Shown: positions 1-9,712, numbered from the stretch's first letter. The stretch: 64,000 nucleotides of DNA from Debaryomyces hansenii CBS767 (GCF_000006445.2 NC_006045.2:1488001-1552000); one strand, 5' to 3'. Numbers and translations: made by a program. Notes: generated from the sequence alone by a model not told the origin.

Positions 1-1
1 T

Positions 2-382
2 AACGATAATAGCACTACCAATTCCTTAGCAAATGAGAAGCATATAGAAACTCGAAATCGAAGTTCAGCTAGCTCTCTGCTTAGTAAAGCTAGACCAGTT
101 CCACCAAAAGTACCTCAGAGTTTGACATCCTCTAAGATTAAACATAGTTTGAATGACCGTGTTACGAAAACTAGAGATAAGCGGTCTACAAAAGATTCAC
201 ATAAGGATGTGTATAGTTCCAAGAAACCACCACCTAAACCTCAAAAACCTGCTCATTTGAAGTCACCAGAGAATGATACAAACGGTCATGAACGAAAATT
301 GAGTGATGCAAGTACGATTTCTATTCCTGACGTAGATGATTTAGAAAAAGAGTTTTCTAAAAGATTCCCCAGTTATGTCTAA
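2..382 (+). CDS. C-terminal end of a proline-rich protein, probably an Ark1/Prk1/Akl1-type actin-patch kinase (5' truncated by window edge)
   Basis: The frame is open from base 2 to a stop at 380-382 with no ATG, so only the last ~126 residues of a longer protein are present. The visible part is low-complexity and basic, with two proline-rich SH3-ligand-like stretches (ARPVPPKVP and KKPPPKPQKP) and a conserved-looking end, DLEKEFSKRFPSYV. No catalytic domain is in view. In S. cerevisiae, HDA1 (YNL021W) is convergent with ARK1 (YNL020C), whose C-terminus carries proline-rich Abp1-SH3 ligands. The same convergent arrangement with HDA1 is seen here. The kinase identity is therefore inferred from synteny and tail composition; another SH3-binding cortical protein would look similar. 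Confidence 0.55.
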   Translation, partial: NDNSTTNSLANEKHIETRNRSSASSLLSKARPVPPKVPQSLTSSKIKHSLNDRVTKTRDKRSTKDSHKDVYSSKKPPPKPQKPAHLKSPENDTNGHERKLSDASTISIPDVDDLEKEFSKRFPSYV

Positions 383-496
383 TTAATGATATGCATTCTA
401 ATTAACCATGTTTTCAATGTACTATACTACATATTTTACAACTTTTAAATAGATAACAACTAATCTATGAAAATACATATTATACAGTCAAAAGCA

Positions 497-2929
497 TTAG
501 TTGCTGCTGCCACTACTGCTGTATTCTTCAATAGAGTCCAAAACGAAATCAATACCTTCGTCAAACCGCTCACTAATAACCTCCCATAACCCATCAGATG
601 ATGCTTTTAAAACCCTTCCAAACTTTCGCCTTGGTCTCTTACTATTGTCAATACCATTTACCTCATTACCATTATTTGTACTACCATTGGTTCTAGATAA
701 AGAAGTACCGGTTGCTCCGCTGGATCCATTCCAGCATGAGTGAAGGCAACTAGTAAATACAACAGAATTTTGGTAATACCAATCTACCATTGATTCATCC
801 ATAACAGGTACCAAGGGTTTAAGGGCTGATCTATTAACAAATATGACAGTTCCTTGAACTAAATTTTTAATCTCGCTCGACGGCCTCTTGGCGTATAAAT
901 GTACAATTGATTGATATGAATCTCCAAATCCCACAAACACTAATTTTTTTAATTGGGAGAAGTAGGCCAAGTAGTTGTCCCAGACATATAGAAGCAACTC
1001 TTGCGCGAATATAGTTGGATTGTAAGTTGATTGGGTCGCCGATTTTGAATTACCGTTATTCAATGACGGTATAGACAATGCATAGGAAGGAATATTTATA
1101 TCGATGTATCCTATTTTTTCATTGGCAATGTTAGAATTATTACTAGTTTCTTTCTTTATCTTCTCGATCATTTGAGTCAATGGATGTTCTAAAACAACCG
1201 AGGCACTTCCCTCTATACTACCATTGATTGGATTTATATTTGCCCATATTTCTGGTGGGTCGTGAACAGATATTATAATTGTTGAGCAGTCATATATATC
1301 AGGACTAGCTACAATTAAGTCTTCCAAGCTAGGAGGTAAATCTGTGGTGAAAAAGGAATTACTTTGTTCTGTCTTAGTCTTTGAAGCTGCCACTATAGGT
1401 AAGTTAATAAATGAATATCTATTAAACAATTCTTCAACTTGATGTGACCTGATTGGGTCTGCGATATTTGTGAGTTTATAGGCCGTGTTGTCATTAGGTA
1501 AATCGTAGACATCATCTAATGAGTTGGTAGGATTTCCAGGTTTCAAGCAGTTCCAATATTTTGACTGAATCTTAATAACTTCATCTATAACTTCCAAAGT
1601 TTCGATATGAGGTTGTGACCTAATTGTATTTTCAGGTGGTTCTCCAACTAATACTTTTGCTACTCCTAACGCACTTTTACTGATAGAGTCTAAATTATAA
1701 CCTCCTTCCAAAACAACACATAGTTTTCCTTTCGCTATTCCCTTAAGTAGATGGGTCATATGGCCATAACCAGTAGGAGAAACATGGCATCCCCCGATTA
1801 TATCTCCATCTGCCGCATCGAAACCCGAACTAACGATAACCAAATCAGGATCAAATTCAGTGATAACTGGTATTACAACTTTGTTAAAAGCATAAAAATA
1901 ATCACCATCATCCATACCGGGCGTTCTCCACGGTATATTCAATGAATAACCTTCCCCAGCACCTTCTCCAGTTTGTGTGCTATTACCATATTTTGTTCCT
2001 GGGTAAAACTTACCATTTTCATATCTATGAAGTGAAATATACAATACTCTTGGATCATCGTAAAACGCCTTTTGAGTACCATTTCCATGATGGATATCCC
2101 AATCAACAATCACAATTCTTCTCACTGATTCAGGATACCTCTTGAGAATATTTTTCGCGGCAACTGCAACGTTACTGAATAGACAGAATCCCCCTGGTGT
2201 GTCAGGTTCAGCATGATGTCCCGGGGGTCTCACTACAGCAAGAGAGTTCTTTACACGACCCTCGATCACGGCCTTACAGGCTTCGATAGTTCCACCGCAC
2301 GAAAGTTTAGCAGAGAGATACGAATCATTATTCACGTAAATCGAATCACCCCGCTCTGTTTCCTCCAATAACCGTTCACGGCTCATAGTCTCTGTTGATT
2401 CAATAAACCTCAAGTGCTCTTCTGAATGGACCTCTAATATCTCTTCCGCTGACGCCTCTCTGATTGGAATCTTCACCATTAACGGCCCTATTTCATCAAT
2501 TCCTGATAATGAACTATCTTGAATCAACCCAGCCTCTGCCAACTTCTTATAAATACGGTAAATACGACGTGGATCCTCTGGATGTGGATCGATGTATTCA
2601 AAATAAGAAGTAAATATTTTAGCGTGATATCTCATCCGGACATCATATACCAAGCCGGTTTTCAATGGACTATAGAACAATTGCGGCTTTGTAGGTGGAA
2701 CAACGATTATGGTATTTTTATTCTTCAAAGATTCTTCTAACTTAGCTCTCTTTAAAGCATGGCCATTTTCAAGTTCTTCGCTATTACTTAGTTCATGCTT
2801 GACGCTTACTTCATCTTTAGCTGCATTTTCGGTGCTTTTCTCAACACCTTCACCGTCCACTTTTTCGTCATACGTTTTCAGTTCCAATGCCTTAGGTGTC
2901 TCGGTATTTTCCAGGAAACTTTCGGACAT
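497..2929 (-). CDS. HDA1: Class II histone deacetylase Hda1
   Basis: An 810-residue protein starting at an ATG. After an acidic N-terminal ~80 residues comes a complete class II deacetylase domain (about 90-440). It has the RPPGHHAE motif (H238/H239) and the DWDIHHGNG motif carrying zinc ligands (D278, H280), followed by GFDAADGD and GGYNLDS. The C-terminal third (about 540-790) is the Arb2-like domain typical of fungal Hda1. The length is close to that of other yeast Hda1 proteins (about 700). Hda1 acts with Hda2 and Hda3 to remove acetyl groups from H3 and H2B, repressing transcription over promoters and subtelomeres. It is convergent with the truncated gene at the window start, which repeats the HDA1-ARK1 arrangement of S. 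cerevisiae. Confidence 0.95.
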   Translation of the reverse strand: MSESFLENTETPKALELKTYDEKVDGEGVEKSTENAAKDEVSVKHELSNSEELENGHALKRAKLEESLKNKNTIIVVPPTKPQLFYSPLKTGLVYDVRMRYHAKIFTSYFEYIDPHPEDPRRIYRIYKKLAEAGLIQDSSLSGIDEIGPLMVKIPIREASAEEILEVHSEEHLRFIESTETMSRERLLEETERGDSIYVNNDSYLSAKLSCGGTIEACKAVIEGRVKNSLAVVRPPGHHAEPDTPGGFCLFSNVAVAAKNILKRYPESVRRIVIVDWDIHHGNGTQKAFYDDPRVLYISLHRYENGKFYPGTKYGNSTQTGEGAGEGYSLNIPWRTPGMDDGDYFYAFNKVVIPVITEFDPDLVIVSSGFDAADGDIIGGCHVSPTGYGHMTHLLKGIAKGKLCVVLEGGYNLDSISKSALGVAKVLVGEPPENTIRSQPHIETLEVIDEVIKIQSKYWNCLKPGNPTNSLDDVYDLPNDNTAYKLTNIADPIRSHQVEELFNRYSFINLPIVAASKTKTEQSNSFFTTDLPPSLEDLIVASPDIYDCSTIIISVHDPPEIWANINPINGSIEGSASVVLEHPLTQMIEKIKKETSNNSNIANEKIGYIDINIPSYALSIPSLNNGNSKSATQSTYNPTIFAQELLLYVWDNYLAYFSQLKKLVFVGFGDSYQSIVHLYAKRPSSEIKNLVQGTVIFVNRSALKPLVPVMDESMVDWYYQNSVVFTSCLHSCWNGSSGATGTSLSRTNGSTNNGNEVNGIDNSKRPRRKFGRVLKASSDGLWEVISERFDEGIDFVLDSIEEYSSSGSSN

Positions 2930-3228
2930 ATTGTCTTAATGAATGTTGTGGATTAGAAGATAAATCTAAATTTAATGAAATAGTATTAAGCGTACTCCGT
3001 TTGCTGGTACAGACGTCTTGCTTTCAGATACCTCGAGAGACCCAAAGAAGATAAATCTCTAACTTGCAATTTTGTATTTTTCTATTGTAAACTGTAAACC
3101 TCTATTATATGTATTGATGCTCTCCTAACTGGAATGAGTAAACACCTTTTATCTACAGATAAGTGAAAAGTTCACCATATAATCGTGAATTTGGGTTATC
3201 AGATTTATTTAACAAAGAGCTTCGTACA

Positions 3229-4221
3229 ATGTCCAAGTCGCTATTAATACCAAGCGCAAGAGATCGTGTTGACTCACATGCCGACCTCGACCAGGACGAG
3301 CTATATTATGAGGAAATTTCGCTATTACAAAATGCTCCAGACTCAGCGAACAAGAATGCATATCCATGGACATTTTCTCCAGTTCCAGGGTTTTTCAAGC
3401 AAACTGACCCTGATACAGATGATTTACTATTTAACTATGCGGAAGAAGATTTGGGAAGATTGCATTCGTGGGACGAGATCATTACACAGATCGACGAGTT
3501 AAATAGACATTCGCCGTATAACGAATGCTATAAGGTATTGTTTTTAGCCCGTCATGGTGAAGGATGGCACAACATAGCATCTCATAAATACCCCGCCGAA
3601 GAATGGATGAAAAAATGGAGGTTTTTAGGTACAGATGGAGAGTTGACGTGGGGTCCAGATGCAGGCTTGACAGAGTTGGGTATTAGACAAGCCAAAGAGA
3701 ACAATATGGTCTGGAAGGAACAAATGTCTAAGGGGGCACCAATACCAAGCAAATTCTATGTTTCACCATTGCGAAGATCGTGTCATACTTTGAATTATAC
3801 GTGGGAAGATATTAATATTCCTAAGCCAATAGTTAATGAAAAGTTGCGGGAGACTATTGGAATTCACTTGTGCCATAAAAGATCTACCAAATCAGAGATT
3901 ACCAAAACATTTCCTTCATTTCAATTTGAGCCAAGGTTTTCTGAAACGGACCAGTTGGATGAATATTACTCCATTAATAGAGAAAAATTACATCAGCAGT
4001 TCTTGCGTATTAATACATTTCTTCAAGGTCTCTTTGAACAAGATTGGCAGAACAATAAGCACCAGATAGATAAAGAAAACTTGAAAGATAGTACCTTCGT
4101 TTCTATAACTTCACATGCTGGTACGATACGTTCCTTTATAACAGTGATAAACCATAGAAAATTCACTATACCTACCGGTGGAATGATACCGATAGTGGTC
4201 AAAGGAAGTAGAAACTTTTAA
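3229..4221 (+). CDS. Histidine-phosphatase superfamily protein, Pmu1-like (phosphoglycerate mutase family)
   Basis: The first ATG in frame is at 3229, giving 330 residues. The frame is open upstream only to a stop at 3160-3162 and begins there with a GTG, so 3229 is the best start. The catalytic RHG motif lies at about residue 107 (LFLARHGEGWHNI). It is followed by a GPDAGLTELGIRQA segment, SPLRRSCHTL, and the second catalytic histidine in ITSHAGTIRSF near residue 295. This arrangement matches the S. cerevisiae Pmu1 (YKL128C)/phosphomutase-like family, whose members are phosphatases rather than glycolytic mutases. The substrate cannot be read from the sequence. There is no signal peptide or membrane segment, so it is probably cytosolic. 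It is transcribed divergently from HDA1 across about 300 bp. Confidence 0.8.
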   Translation: MSKSLLIPSARDRVDSHADLDQDELYYEEISLLQNAPDSANKNAYPWTFSPVPGFFKQTDPDTDDLLFNYAEEDLGRLHSWDEIITQIDELNRHSPYNECYKVLFLARHGEGWHNIASHKYPAEEWMKKWRFLGTDGELTWGPDAGLTELGIRQAKENNMVWKEQMSKGAPIPSKFYVSPLRRSCHTLNYTWEDINIPKPIVNEKLRETIGIHLCHKRSTKSEITKTFPSFQFEPRFSETDQLDEYYSINREKLHQQFLRINTFLQGLFEQDWQNNKHQIDKENLKDSTFVSITSHAGTIRSFITVINHRKFTIPTGGMIPIVVKGSRNF

Positions 4222-4257
4222 ATATTTATTTTATAATATACATAGACGCTATATATT

Positions 4258-5514
4258 CTAATATGGTTTGAACCTAACATCACTCTTCTTTTTCTTTGAT
4301 CTGTCTGATTTACCATCTTTATCCTTCTTGTCTCTCTTGGATTTCCTGTCGCTTTTATCTTTCTTTTCTTTCTTCTCTTTCTTCTCTTTCTTTTCCTTTT
4401 TGTCCTTTTTATCCTTCTTTTCTTTCTTAAGAGGCTTAAGCTCTGAATTAGGTTCTTCAGTACCCATGAGTACGTCTTCCTTCATTTCTGATTTTGTGTC
4501 GTTCAAGTTTAAGTCGAAGTACTGTAATTCATAAGGCAATTCCCAGGCTTTTATAGTACCATCTTCACCGCAAGTCAAGGCAGATTTTTGGTTTGGTATA
4601 ACCAATACATCCCTAACAACTTCTGCACCGTGAGCATCAGGAAACCAAACAGGTTTACTTAAGTCTACCTTCTCTAATACAGGATTAAACGGATGCAACG
4701 CTAATTTCAGTTGAGAATTAGCACCACATGCAACGTAACCACTTGGATATATGTCAACCACATATTCGCAATCGGGCCATAATTTCCTTACATCGCCAAT
4801 ATCGCTCGGCGCCGGCTCTTCGATTTTTTCGTAATTGGTATTATTTAGTTCGTAAAATGCTAAAGTTTCCATATGAGATAACACTGAGATACGGTTATCT
4901 TGAATGAAATTACAAGAATGAACAGATGCATAATTTATAACTTGATGTAAAGCATCCTCTTCATCTTCTTGTTCAAGATCATACACATTCACACACCCAT
5001 CTGTAGATCCAGACATCAAGAATCGAGAGTTAGGATGGAATTTTATATCTGTAATATCATCATTATGCGAATCAATAAATGATCTTACCACATTTGAAGT
5101 GTTCCTTAGATCCCAAATATGTAATTCGGCGTCTGCTCCCACCAATTCAGTTCCCCCTGCAAGAAGATTGTTAAAATAATCAAGAGATAAGAAGTTTGAA
5201 GTTTTGGCATTCGCCAAAGTATGCACGGGCTTCCCCGATGAGGTCCTCAAATCCCAAATTTTCAATCCATCCGTAGAACATGACCCTATGGTAGTATCAT
5301 CAATTGCTTTCATCGAATTTATACTTGATTCATGAGCCTTATCTATTCTCAAAATTGGACTGTTAGACAATTGTTGTAGCAGATACAAGTTAATAGATCC
5401 TCCACTTGTTGATGATGCGAAAGAACCATTATGAAGATTTGGTAAGTAAGCCAAATTTAATATCCAATCCTCCCTATTATTAGCTGGCCATGCATACTTA
5501 GCAATGGCTCTCAT
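4258..5514 (-). CDS. WD40-repeat protein of the WDR89 family with a lysine-rich tail (YNL035C-like)
   Basis: A 418-residue protein with several WD40 units. Examples are a repeat ending IWDLRTSSG near residue 90, IWDLRNTSN near 138, an SGSTDGCVNVYDL unit near 170 and a GEDGTIKAWEL unit near 325, giving a single propeller. The last ~45 residues are an almost pure lysine/glutamate/aspartate tail made of KKEKK/KKDKK repeats, ending RFKPY, with a composition typical of nucleolar or nuclear proteins. It resembles human WDR89 and S. cerevisiae YNL035C, a nuclear protein of unknown function. It lies divergent to BDP1 and close to GPI15, as YNL035C lies near YNL039W and YNL038W. The function is not established. 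Confidence 0.85.
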   Translation of the reverse strand: MRAIAKYAWPANNREDWILNLAYLPNLHNGSFASSTSGGSINLYLLQQLSNSPILRIDKAHESSINSMKAIDDTTIGSCSTDGLKIWDLRTSSGKPVHTLANAKTSNFLSLDYFNNLLAGGTELVGADAELHIWDLRNTSNVVRSFIDSHNDDITDIKFHPNSRFLMSGSTDGCVNVYDLEQEDEEDALHQVINYASVHSCNFIQDNRISVLSHMETLAFYELNNTNYEKIEEPAPSDIGDVRKLWPDCEYVVDIYPSGYVACGANSQLKLALHPFNPVLEKVDLSKPVWFPDAHGAEVVRDVLVIPNQKSALTCGEDGTIKAWELPYELQYFDLNLNDTKSEMKEDVLMGTEEPNSELKPLKKEKKDKKDKKEKKEKKEKKEKKDKSDRKSKRDKKDKDGKSDRSKKKKSDVRFKPY

Positions 5515-5691
5515 AGTTTCTTGATTTGACTCTCTGATTGATAGTTAATACTAAGGCTAGTTCCTTGTATTTATCTTTAATATTTTTTTTGTGTAATTTT
5601 TTTTTTTAAAGTACCAGGAGATGACATAAGTAAACAACATTAACAATCTTTATATTAACTTCTGGTTAATATATAATAATCATATTGAAAT

Positions 5692-7602
5692 ATGAGTAGT
5701 GTTGTTAAAAAGTCATCTCATTTCACACCCAAGCTTAAAAAGAAGGCAATAAGGAGGAAGGGAACCTCTCTATCTAAGCCTACTGGTATAATAACACCTC
5801 CTACTACACAAGTTAGCCAAGCAGAAGGTATTGATAAGGAGAATAAAGAAAATCATGAAAAGGACATTGAAATATCAAGCTCAGAAAAGATAGATAAAAA
5901 GACACCTAACTTTAACTTTTCGTTACAAACTAATAAGCCAGATATTTCTAGTTTGGTAGAGGAAGATGTTGATCCCATGGATGCATCCCGTAAAATTTCT
6001 CCAGATCAACTGCAAGATTCAGAATCTGGTAACGAAAGTCAAGAAGAAGCGAATGAATATGGTGACAATGATATTTTTAAGAAGCCGGAAGAGCTTAGAA
6101 CTTACAGAAGACAATCATCAATTAGAGCACAAAGAAGATTATCTGGGATAACGCCAAACATAATACGGAACAGAACGAGCTCGACATCAGTATCGATAAC
6201 ACCAACTGTTTCTGTTCAACCCGAAGGGACCGACGGATTGGGCCAAGCTCCTATGAAGATTGGTATACCCATTTCCAAGCCAAGTAAGAGAAGATCACTG
6301 GTTGCGCATCATAGGCCGGGTATTAAGAAGGCATTAGCATTAAATGCGTCAATAATACAGACGCCTAAGGACTCTCGGAGATTAGGAAGTGACGATGAGG
6401 ATAATAAAGATGCCATAAATTTGTCTCAGGCGAAATACGTCATTGGTATTGATCCAAAAACGAATAAATTAAAGAAATTCCGTACTGATACCGGTGAAGA
6501 AGAATCCAGTGACAATGAGGATAAGGATTCCGATATCCTGGAAGACGATGATGCGTCGATAGATTCTAAATCCAGAAGACTGAAATACAAGCTGATACCT
6601 CTTGCTCCAAAAGACTTGGATACACGTATAACCAGTATTAAACAGCTTCCTCGTAAAGTTGAAGATTCAGATCTAGAATTGTTCTCCCAAATCGGGGTTC
6701 AAATCGATACTATAACTATGGCCGATTTATGTAAACCCTCGTTGCCTATCGGAGAAATCAGTGAAAATTTCCAGTTGGTCAAAGAAGCGCAAGAGAAAAT
6801 CAGAAAGAAAAAACTCCGTAAAAGAGTCGATAGAATGAGAGCTCGTACAGAAAGAAAGACGTTAGAAGAAATTACCGGGGCGGACGATAAGCCTGAGGAA
6901 CAAGAAAGAAAAAAGGTTCAAAATGATTTATTAAATGTTGATGATGTACCAACTGAAAGCACCAGCATCAAGCTTTCCATGCAAAATGGAAGTATTGTTG
7001 TTGATGAAGATTCCACGGTTGTCAATAGACACCGTAATCATGATACCAGTGGTAAGTCTAGAGAAGAGTCGAACCCCTTCGAGAACCCAATCACGTCATC
7101 TACGTATTCTAAAAGAAAGCATACTGATCGTTGGACCCCTGAGGAACTTAAACAGTTTTATACAGCCTTAAGTACTTGGGGAACTGATTTCACCTTCATC
7201 GCCCAATTATTCCCATATAGAACTAGGAAACAAATTAAGCTGAAGTTTAACTTGGAAGAGAAGAAGTACCCCGAAATCGTGGAAATCGCATTAAGAAGGA
7301 AGCTTCCAGCGGATTTTGATAAATATTGTGATGCTTCCAAAAACAAGTTTGAAACATTAGAATTTTATAACGAGGAATTAAAACAGATAAGACTCAAACA
7401 TGAACAACATATGGCTGAAATTGTTGAAGAAAGACAGAAGGCTATTAAGGAAGATGCAGAAGCAAGTAGAAGAAGAGAAATTGAAATTAGAACAGGTTCT
7501 AAGCCAATGACAAGAGCAGAAAAGGTTAAGGAGTTACGTAAGAATGAAATGGTCTTGGGTTCAATTGATGATGTTAAGAAACAAAGAACTGAAACTGACT
7601 GA
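5692..7602 (+). CDS. BDP1: TFIIIB subunit B'' (Bdp1)
   Basis: A 636-residue protein with long charged low-complexity N-terminal half and the diagnostic extended SANT domain at about 475-540 (DRWTPEELKQFYTALSTWG, then FPYRTRKQIK). After the SANT comes the conserved EEKKYPEIVEIALRRKLP segment and a basic coiled helix near the C-terminus. Bdp1 completes TFIIIB with Brf1 and TBP and recruits RNA polymerase III to tRNA, 5S and U6 genes. The length is close to that of S. cerevisiae Bdp1 (594). Several CTG codons lie in Ser-rich acidic contexts, so the true protein is richer in Ser than a standard-code translation suggests. It is followed by GPI15 on the same strand, as in S. cerevisiae. Confidence 0.95.
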   Translation: MSSVVKKSSHFTPKLKKKAIRRKGTSLSKPTGIITPPTTQVSQAEGIDKENKENHEKDIEISSSEKIDKKTPNFNFSLQTNKPDISSLVEEDVDPMDASRKISPDQLQDSESGNESQEEANEYGDNDIFKKPEELRTYRRQSSIRAQRRLSGITPNIIRNRTSSTSVSITPTVSVQPEGTDGLGQAPMKIGIPISKPSKRRSLVAHHRPGIKKALALNASIIQTPKDSRRLGSDDEDNKDAINLSQAKYVIGIDPKTNKLKKFRTDTGEEESSDNEDKDSDILEDDDASIDSKSRRLKYKLIPLAPKDLDTRITSIKQLPRKVEDSDLELFSQIGVQIDTITMADLCKPSLPIGEISENFQLVKEAQEKIRKKKLRKRVDRMRARTERKTLEEITGADDKPEEQERKKVQNDLLNVDDVPTESTSIKLSMQNGSIVVDEDSTVVNRHRNHDTSGKSREESNPFENPITSSTYSKRKHTDRWTPEELKQFYTALSTWGTDFTFIAQLFPYRTRKQIKLKFNLEEKKYPEIVEIALRRKLPADFDKYCDASKNKFETLEFYNEELKQIRLKHEQHMAEIVEERQKAIKEDAEASRRREIEIRTGSKPMTRAEKVKELRKNEMVLGSIDDVKKQRTETD

Positions 7603-7644
7603 TGGAGGCTCATGCATCTTTTTACTCGGGACGATTATCAATTT

Positions 7645-7652
7645 TCACGTGA
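7645..7652. promoter_or_regulatory. Cbf1-type E-box (TCACGTGA) upstream of GPI15
   Basis: This is a perfect 8-bp palindrome, TCACGTGA, about 98 bp before the GPI15 ATG in a 147-bp spacer. The sequence is the optimal Cbf1 centromere-binding-factor site of yeasts. Occupancy is inferred from the motif only. Confidence 0.45.
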
Positions 7653-7749
7653 CCTAATCTGCTGAAAATTTGACTCATATAAAGCGTGTATAGATAAGTA
7701 CTGGACATATTCTTGTATAAAAAATACACTCCATGATAGCTTGAGAGAC

Positions 7750-8511
7750 ATGTCATCACCGAAGGATTACGTTTTAGAGGTACTGCCTTCGTCAGATCGT
7801 GACAACTTGATAAAATTCACGGTCAAGCATAAACCAAATGGCTTCTTCAAGTATTTACAAATACCGATTTTGGTTGGTTTGGCAGGTGTGTTGGTGAGTT
7901 TTTGCTTCTGTTTATTTAGCAATGGCGATCTGATAATAAAGAGACTCAGTAATAACAATTTGCCACTAATCCAACATAACCAAACGTTTTCGCCGGCGAT
8001 CGTGAAACTTTTTCAAGACTACATAGACTCCAATGATACAGAAACAAATAGCCTCTTGATGAATGGTGTTGTTGTCGCCATATTAGTGTTACTGATGGTT
8101 ATAGTGTACAGCATACAAGAAAAGGAGGACAGCATATTGATTATGAACGACGTTGGAATCCAGCTCAATTCGCAATCGGGATGGAAGTTTTCTCTTAACG
8201 GCAACAAAAGCCATTTCATCCCAATCAGCAACATTATCGATTTAGTCATACATGAGGGATTTCATGGATATGGCCAAGTTGTCTTCTACATGTGTGTGCT
8301 AACGAAAACCAAAAATGCAACCCCTGACAATATAAGTGGACTCACCTTGAATAATGATAAGATGATAAAGATCGTATTTCCGCAATTTCTTCCTAGAAAA
8401 GATATCCTCATGAAAGTATGGAAAGACAGCAGACGCGTACTTTTTGGTGAATCAAAGAGGTATTGGAGGCGAGTCCCCGGTCAAGGTTTAAAAGAATGTT
8501 ATCAACACTAG
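7750..8511 (+). CDS. GPI15: GPI-GlcNAc transferase subunit Gpi15 (PIG-H)
   Basis: The ATG at 7750 gives 253 residues; the frame extends three codons further to a TTG that is not used. There are two membrane segments (about 36-57 and 112-130), followed by a PIG-H domain with the block starting MNDVGIQLNSQSGWKF and continuing through FIPISNIIDLVIHEGF to a final FPQFLPRKDILMKVWKDSR. Gpi15 is part of the multisubunit enzyme that transfers GlcNAc to phosphatidylinositol on the cytosolic face of the ER, the first step of GPI anchor synthesis. It follows BDP1 by about 150 bp in the same orientation, matching the YNL039W-YNL038W order in S. cerevisiae. Confidence 0.9.
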   Translation: MSSPKDYVLEVLPSSDRDNLIKFTVKHKPNGFFKYLQIPILVGLAGVLVSFCFCLFSNGDLIIKRLSNNNLPLIQHNQTFSPAIVKLFQDYIDSNDTETNSLLMNGVVVAILVLLMVIVYSIQEKEDSILIMNDVGIQLNSQSGWKFSLNGNKSHFIPISNIIDLVIHEGFHGYGQVVFYMCVLTKTKNATPDNISGLTLNNDKMIKIVFPQFLPRKDILMKVWKDSRRVLFGESKRYWRRVPGQGLKECYQH

Positions 8512-9254
8512 AGATATAACTACTTCAGGAAAGTGACAAAATTCAAAATCATTCTGCAACTAGCAATTTACATTTTACATACTCAACCGCTGGAAAATGA
8601 CGTTCTATCTGGCTCATCCACCAATGCATATACATGTGCAACAAGCATGTTTCACTAATCGCGACCCAATCGCTATCACGTCGCCTAGTGCGTCGTTTAA
8701 TTTAGACACTAATACAGAATTTACATTATACTGAAACGTAGATAACCGCGATCCATATTCCTCTCATTTAAATGTATCTCAATCCACTAAAATCTAATTA
8801 CAAAGGCCACTGATCTACAGATCGCTCCTATTACATACTATGTCTTACAAATCTCTAATTTCTTGTTTACTTCCTTACATCAGCGTCTGATATGGAAACA
8901 TCACCACTAACACGTTTCTATAAAGTCAGGTACATCAGCTTCCTTACTGACAAACCTGGACACTATCATCGTTCTACGTTATGCAATCAGTGCACCATAT
9001 ACATCCAGTACATTCAGTAATCAAGAATTGTTTTCAAGCAGAATGGTAAAATCTTTACGGGGACCGATTTGATCCTCACACGCTAAAAAATTGTTACTAA
9101 AAAAAAACAAAACAACAACAAAATAATAAGCGCCCAAACACTCAAAAACACACTCCTCTTTTCTTAAGTACCTCCTTTACTAAGTCAAAAAGTATATTAT
9201 ACTAATAGTAATATTTATATATATATATCTTACCTCATAAGTGAGTTGATCAAC

Positions 9255-9274
9255 CAATCAATCAATCAATCAAT
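9255..9274. repeat. CAAT tetranucleotide microsatellite (5 copies)
   Basis: Five uninterrupted CAAT units followed by CAA, about 440 bp upstream of the LRG1 start. Read directly from the sequence. Confidence 0.9.
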
Positions 9275-9304
9275 CAAACGAATAGTTGGATAGAAAGTTT
9301 GATA

Positions 9305-9320
9305 TATATCTCGAGATATA
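9305..9320. repeat. Perfect 16-bp palindrome centred on CTCGAG
   Basis: TATATCTCGAGATATA reads the same on both strands. It lies 31 bp after the CAAT repeat in the LRG1 leader and could bind a dimeric factor or form a short hairpin in the transcript. Confidence 0.8.
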
Positions 9321-9712
9321 CGACCAGATATATAATATTGACACACTTTTGATAAAACTCGTTGATCTAATAGGAAGCATAATTTAACTGTGCAAGGTTC
9401 AGTCGAAGATAGTTCCAGGTAAAGGACGTGGGTTAATACTTTTTTTTTTGCTTAATATACCCACCCAGAATTCAACGTCTAACGTTAGAATTAGCACAAC
9501 TGGCATATTCCAACCCACAATCAACAAATAAGGAAGGTTGAACGCTGATAACATTGAGTTTGTATGAATTCTTGAGGCATATAAACAATATTCCGTTCCA
9601 CATATTTTAAATTCCAACTCACTAGTCACTCTTTTAAAACTAAAATATTTCCGTACGGACAATACTAAACTACTAAAACATTAATACCAAGAACATATAA
9701 GGCATTATCAGT

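Larger units (their letters stand above)
8512..9712. other. 1.2-kb spacer and presumed promoter/5' leader of LRG1
   Basis: I find no recognisable gene in this interval. The right half is typical of a long yeast leader. It has an A/C-rich tract around 9097-9170, a TA-rich run near 9220-9231, a (CAAT)5 microsatellite at 9255-9274 and a 16-bp perfect palindrome at 9305-9320. The left half contains one small open frame of 45 codons (8597-8734). A candidate minus-strand frame near 9400-9660 has no ATG start and shows no family resemblance. The interval probably holds regulatory sites for LRG1 or a small non-coding transcript. Confidence 0.6.

Noticed and set aside
4268..4534. Ser/Phe/Leu-rich plus-strand frame opposite the WD40 gene
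   Set aside because: It is the antisense shadow of the lysine-rich tail of the minus-strand gene.
9399..9662. 87-codon minus-strand frame in the LRG1 leader
   Set aside because: It does not begin with ATG and resembles nothing recognisable; it is probably chance in a leader.
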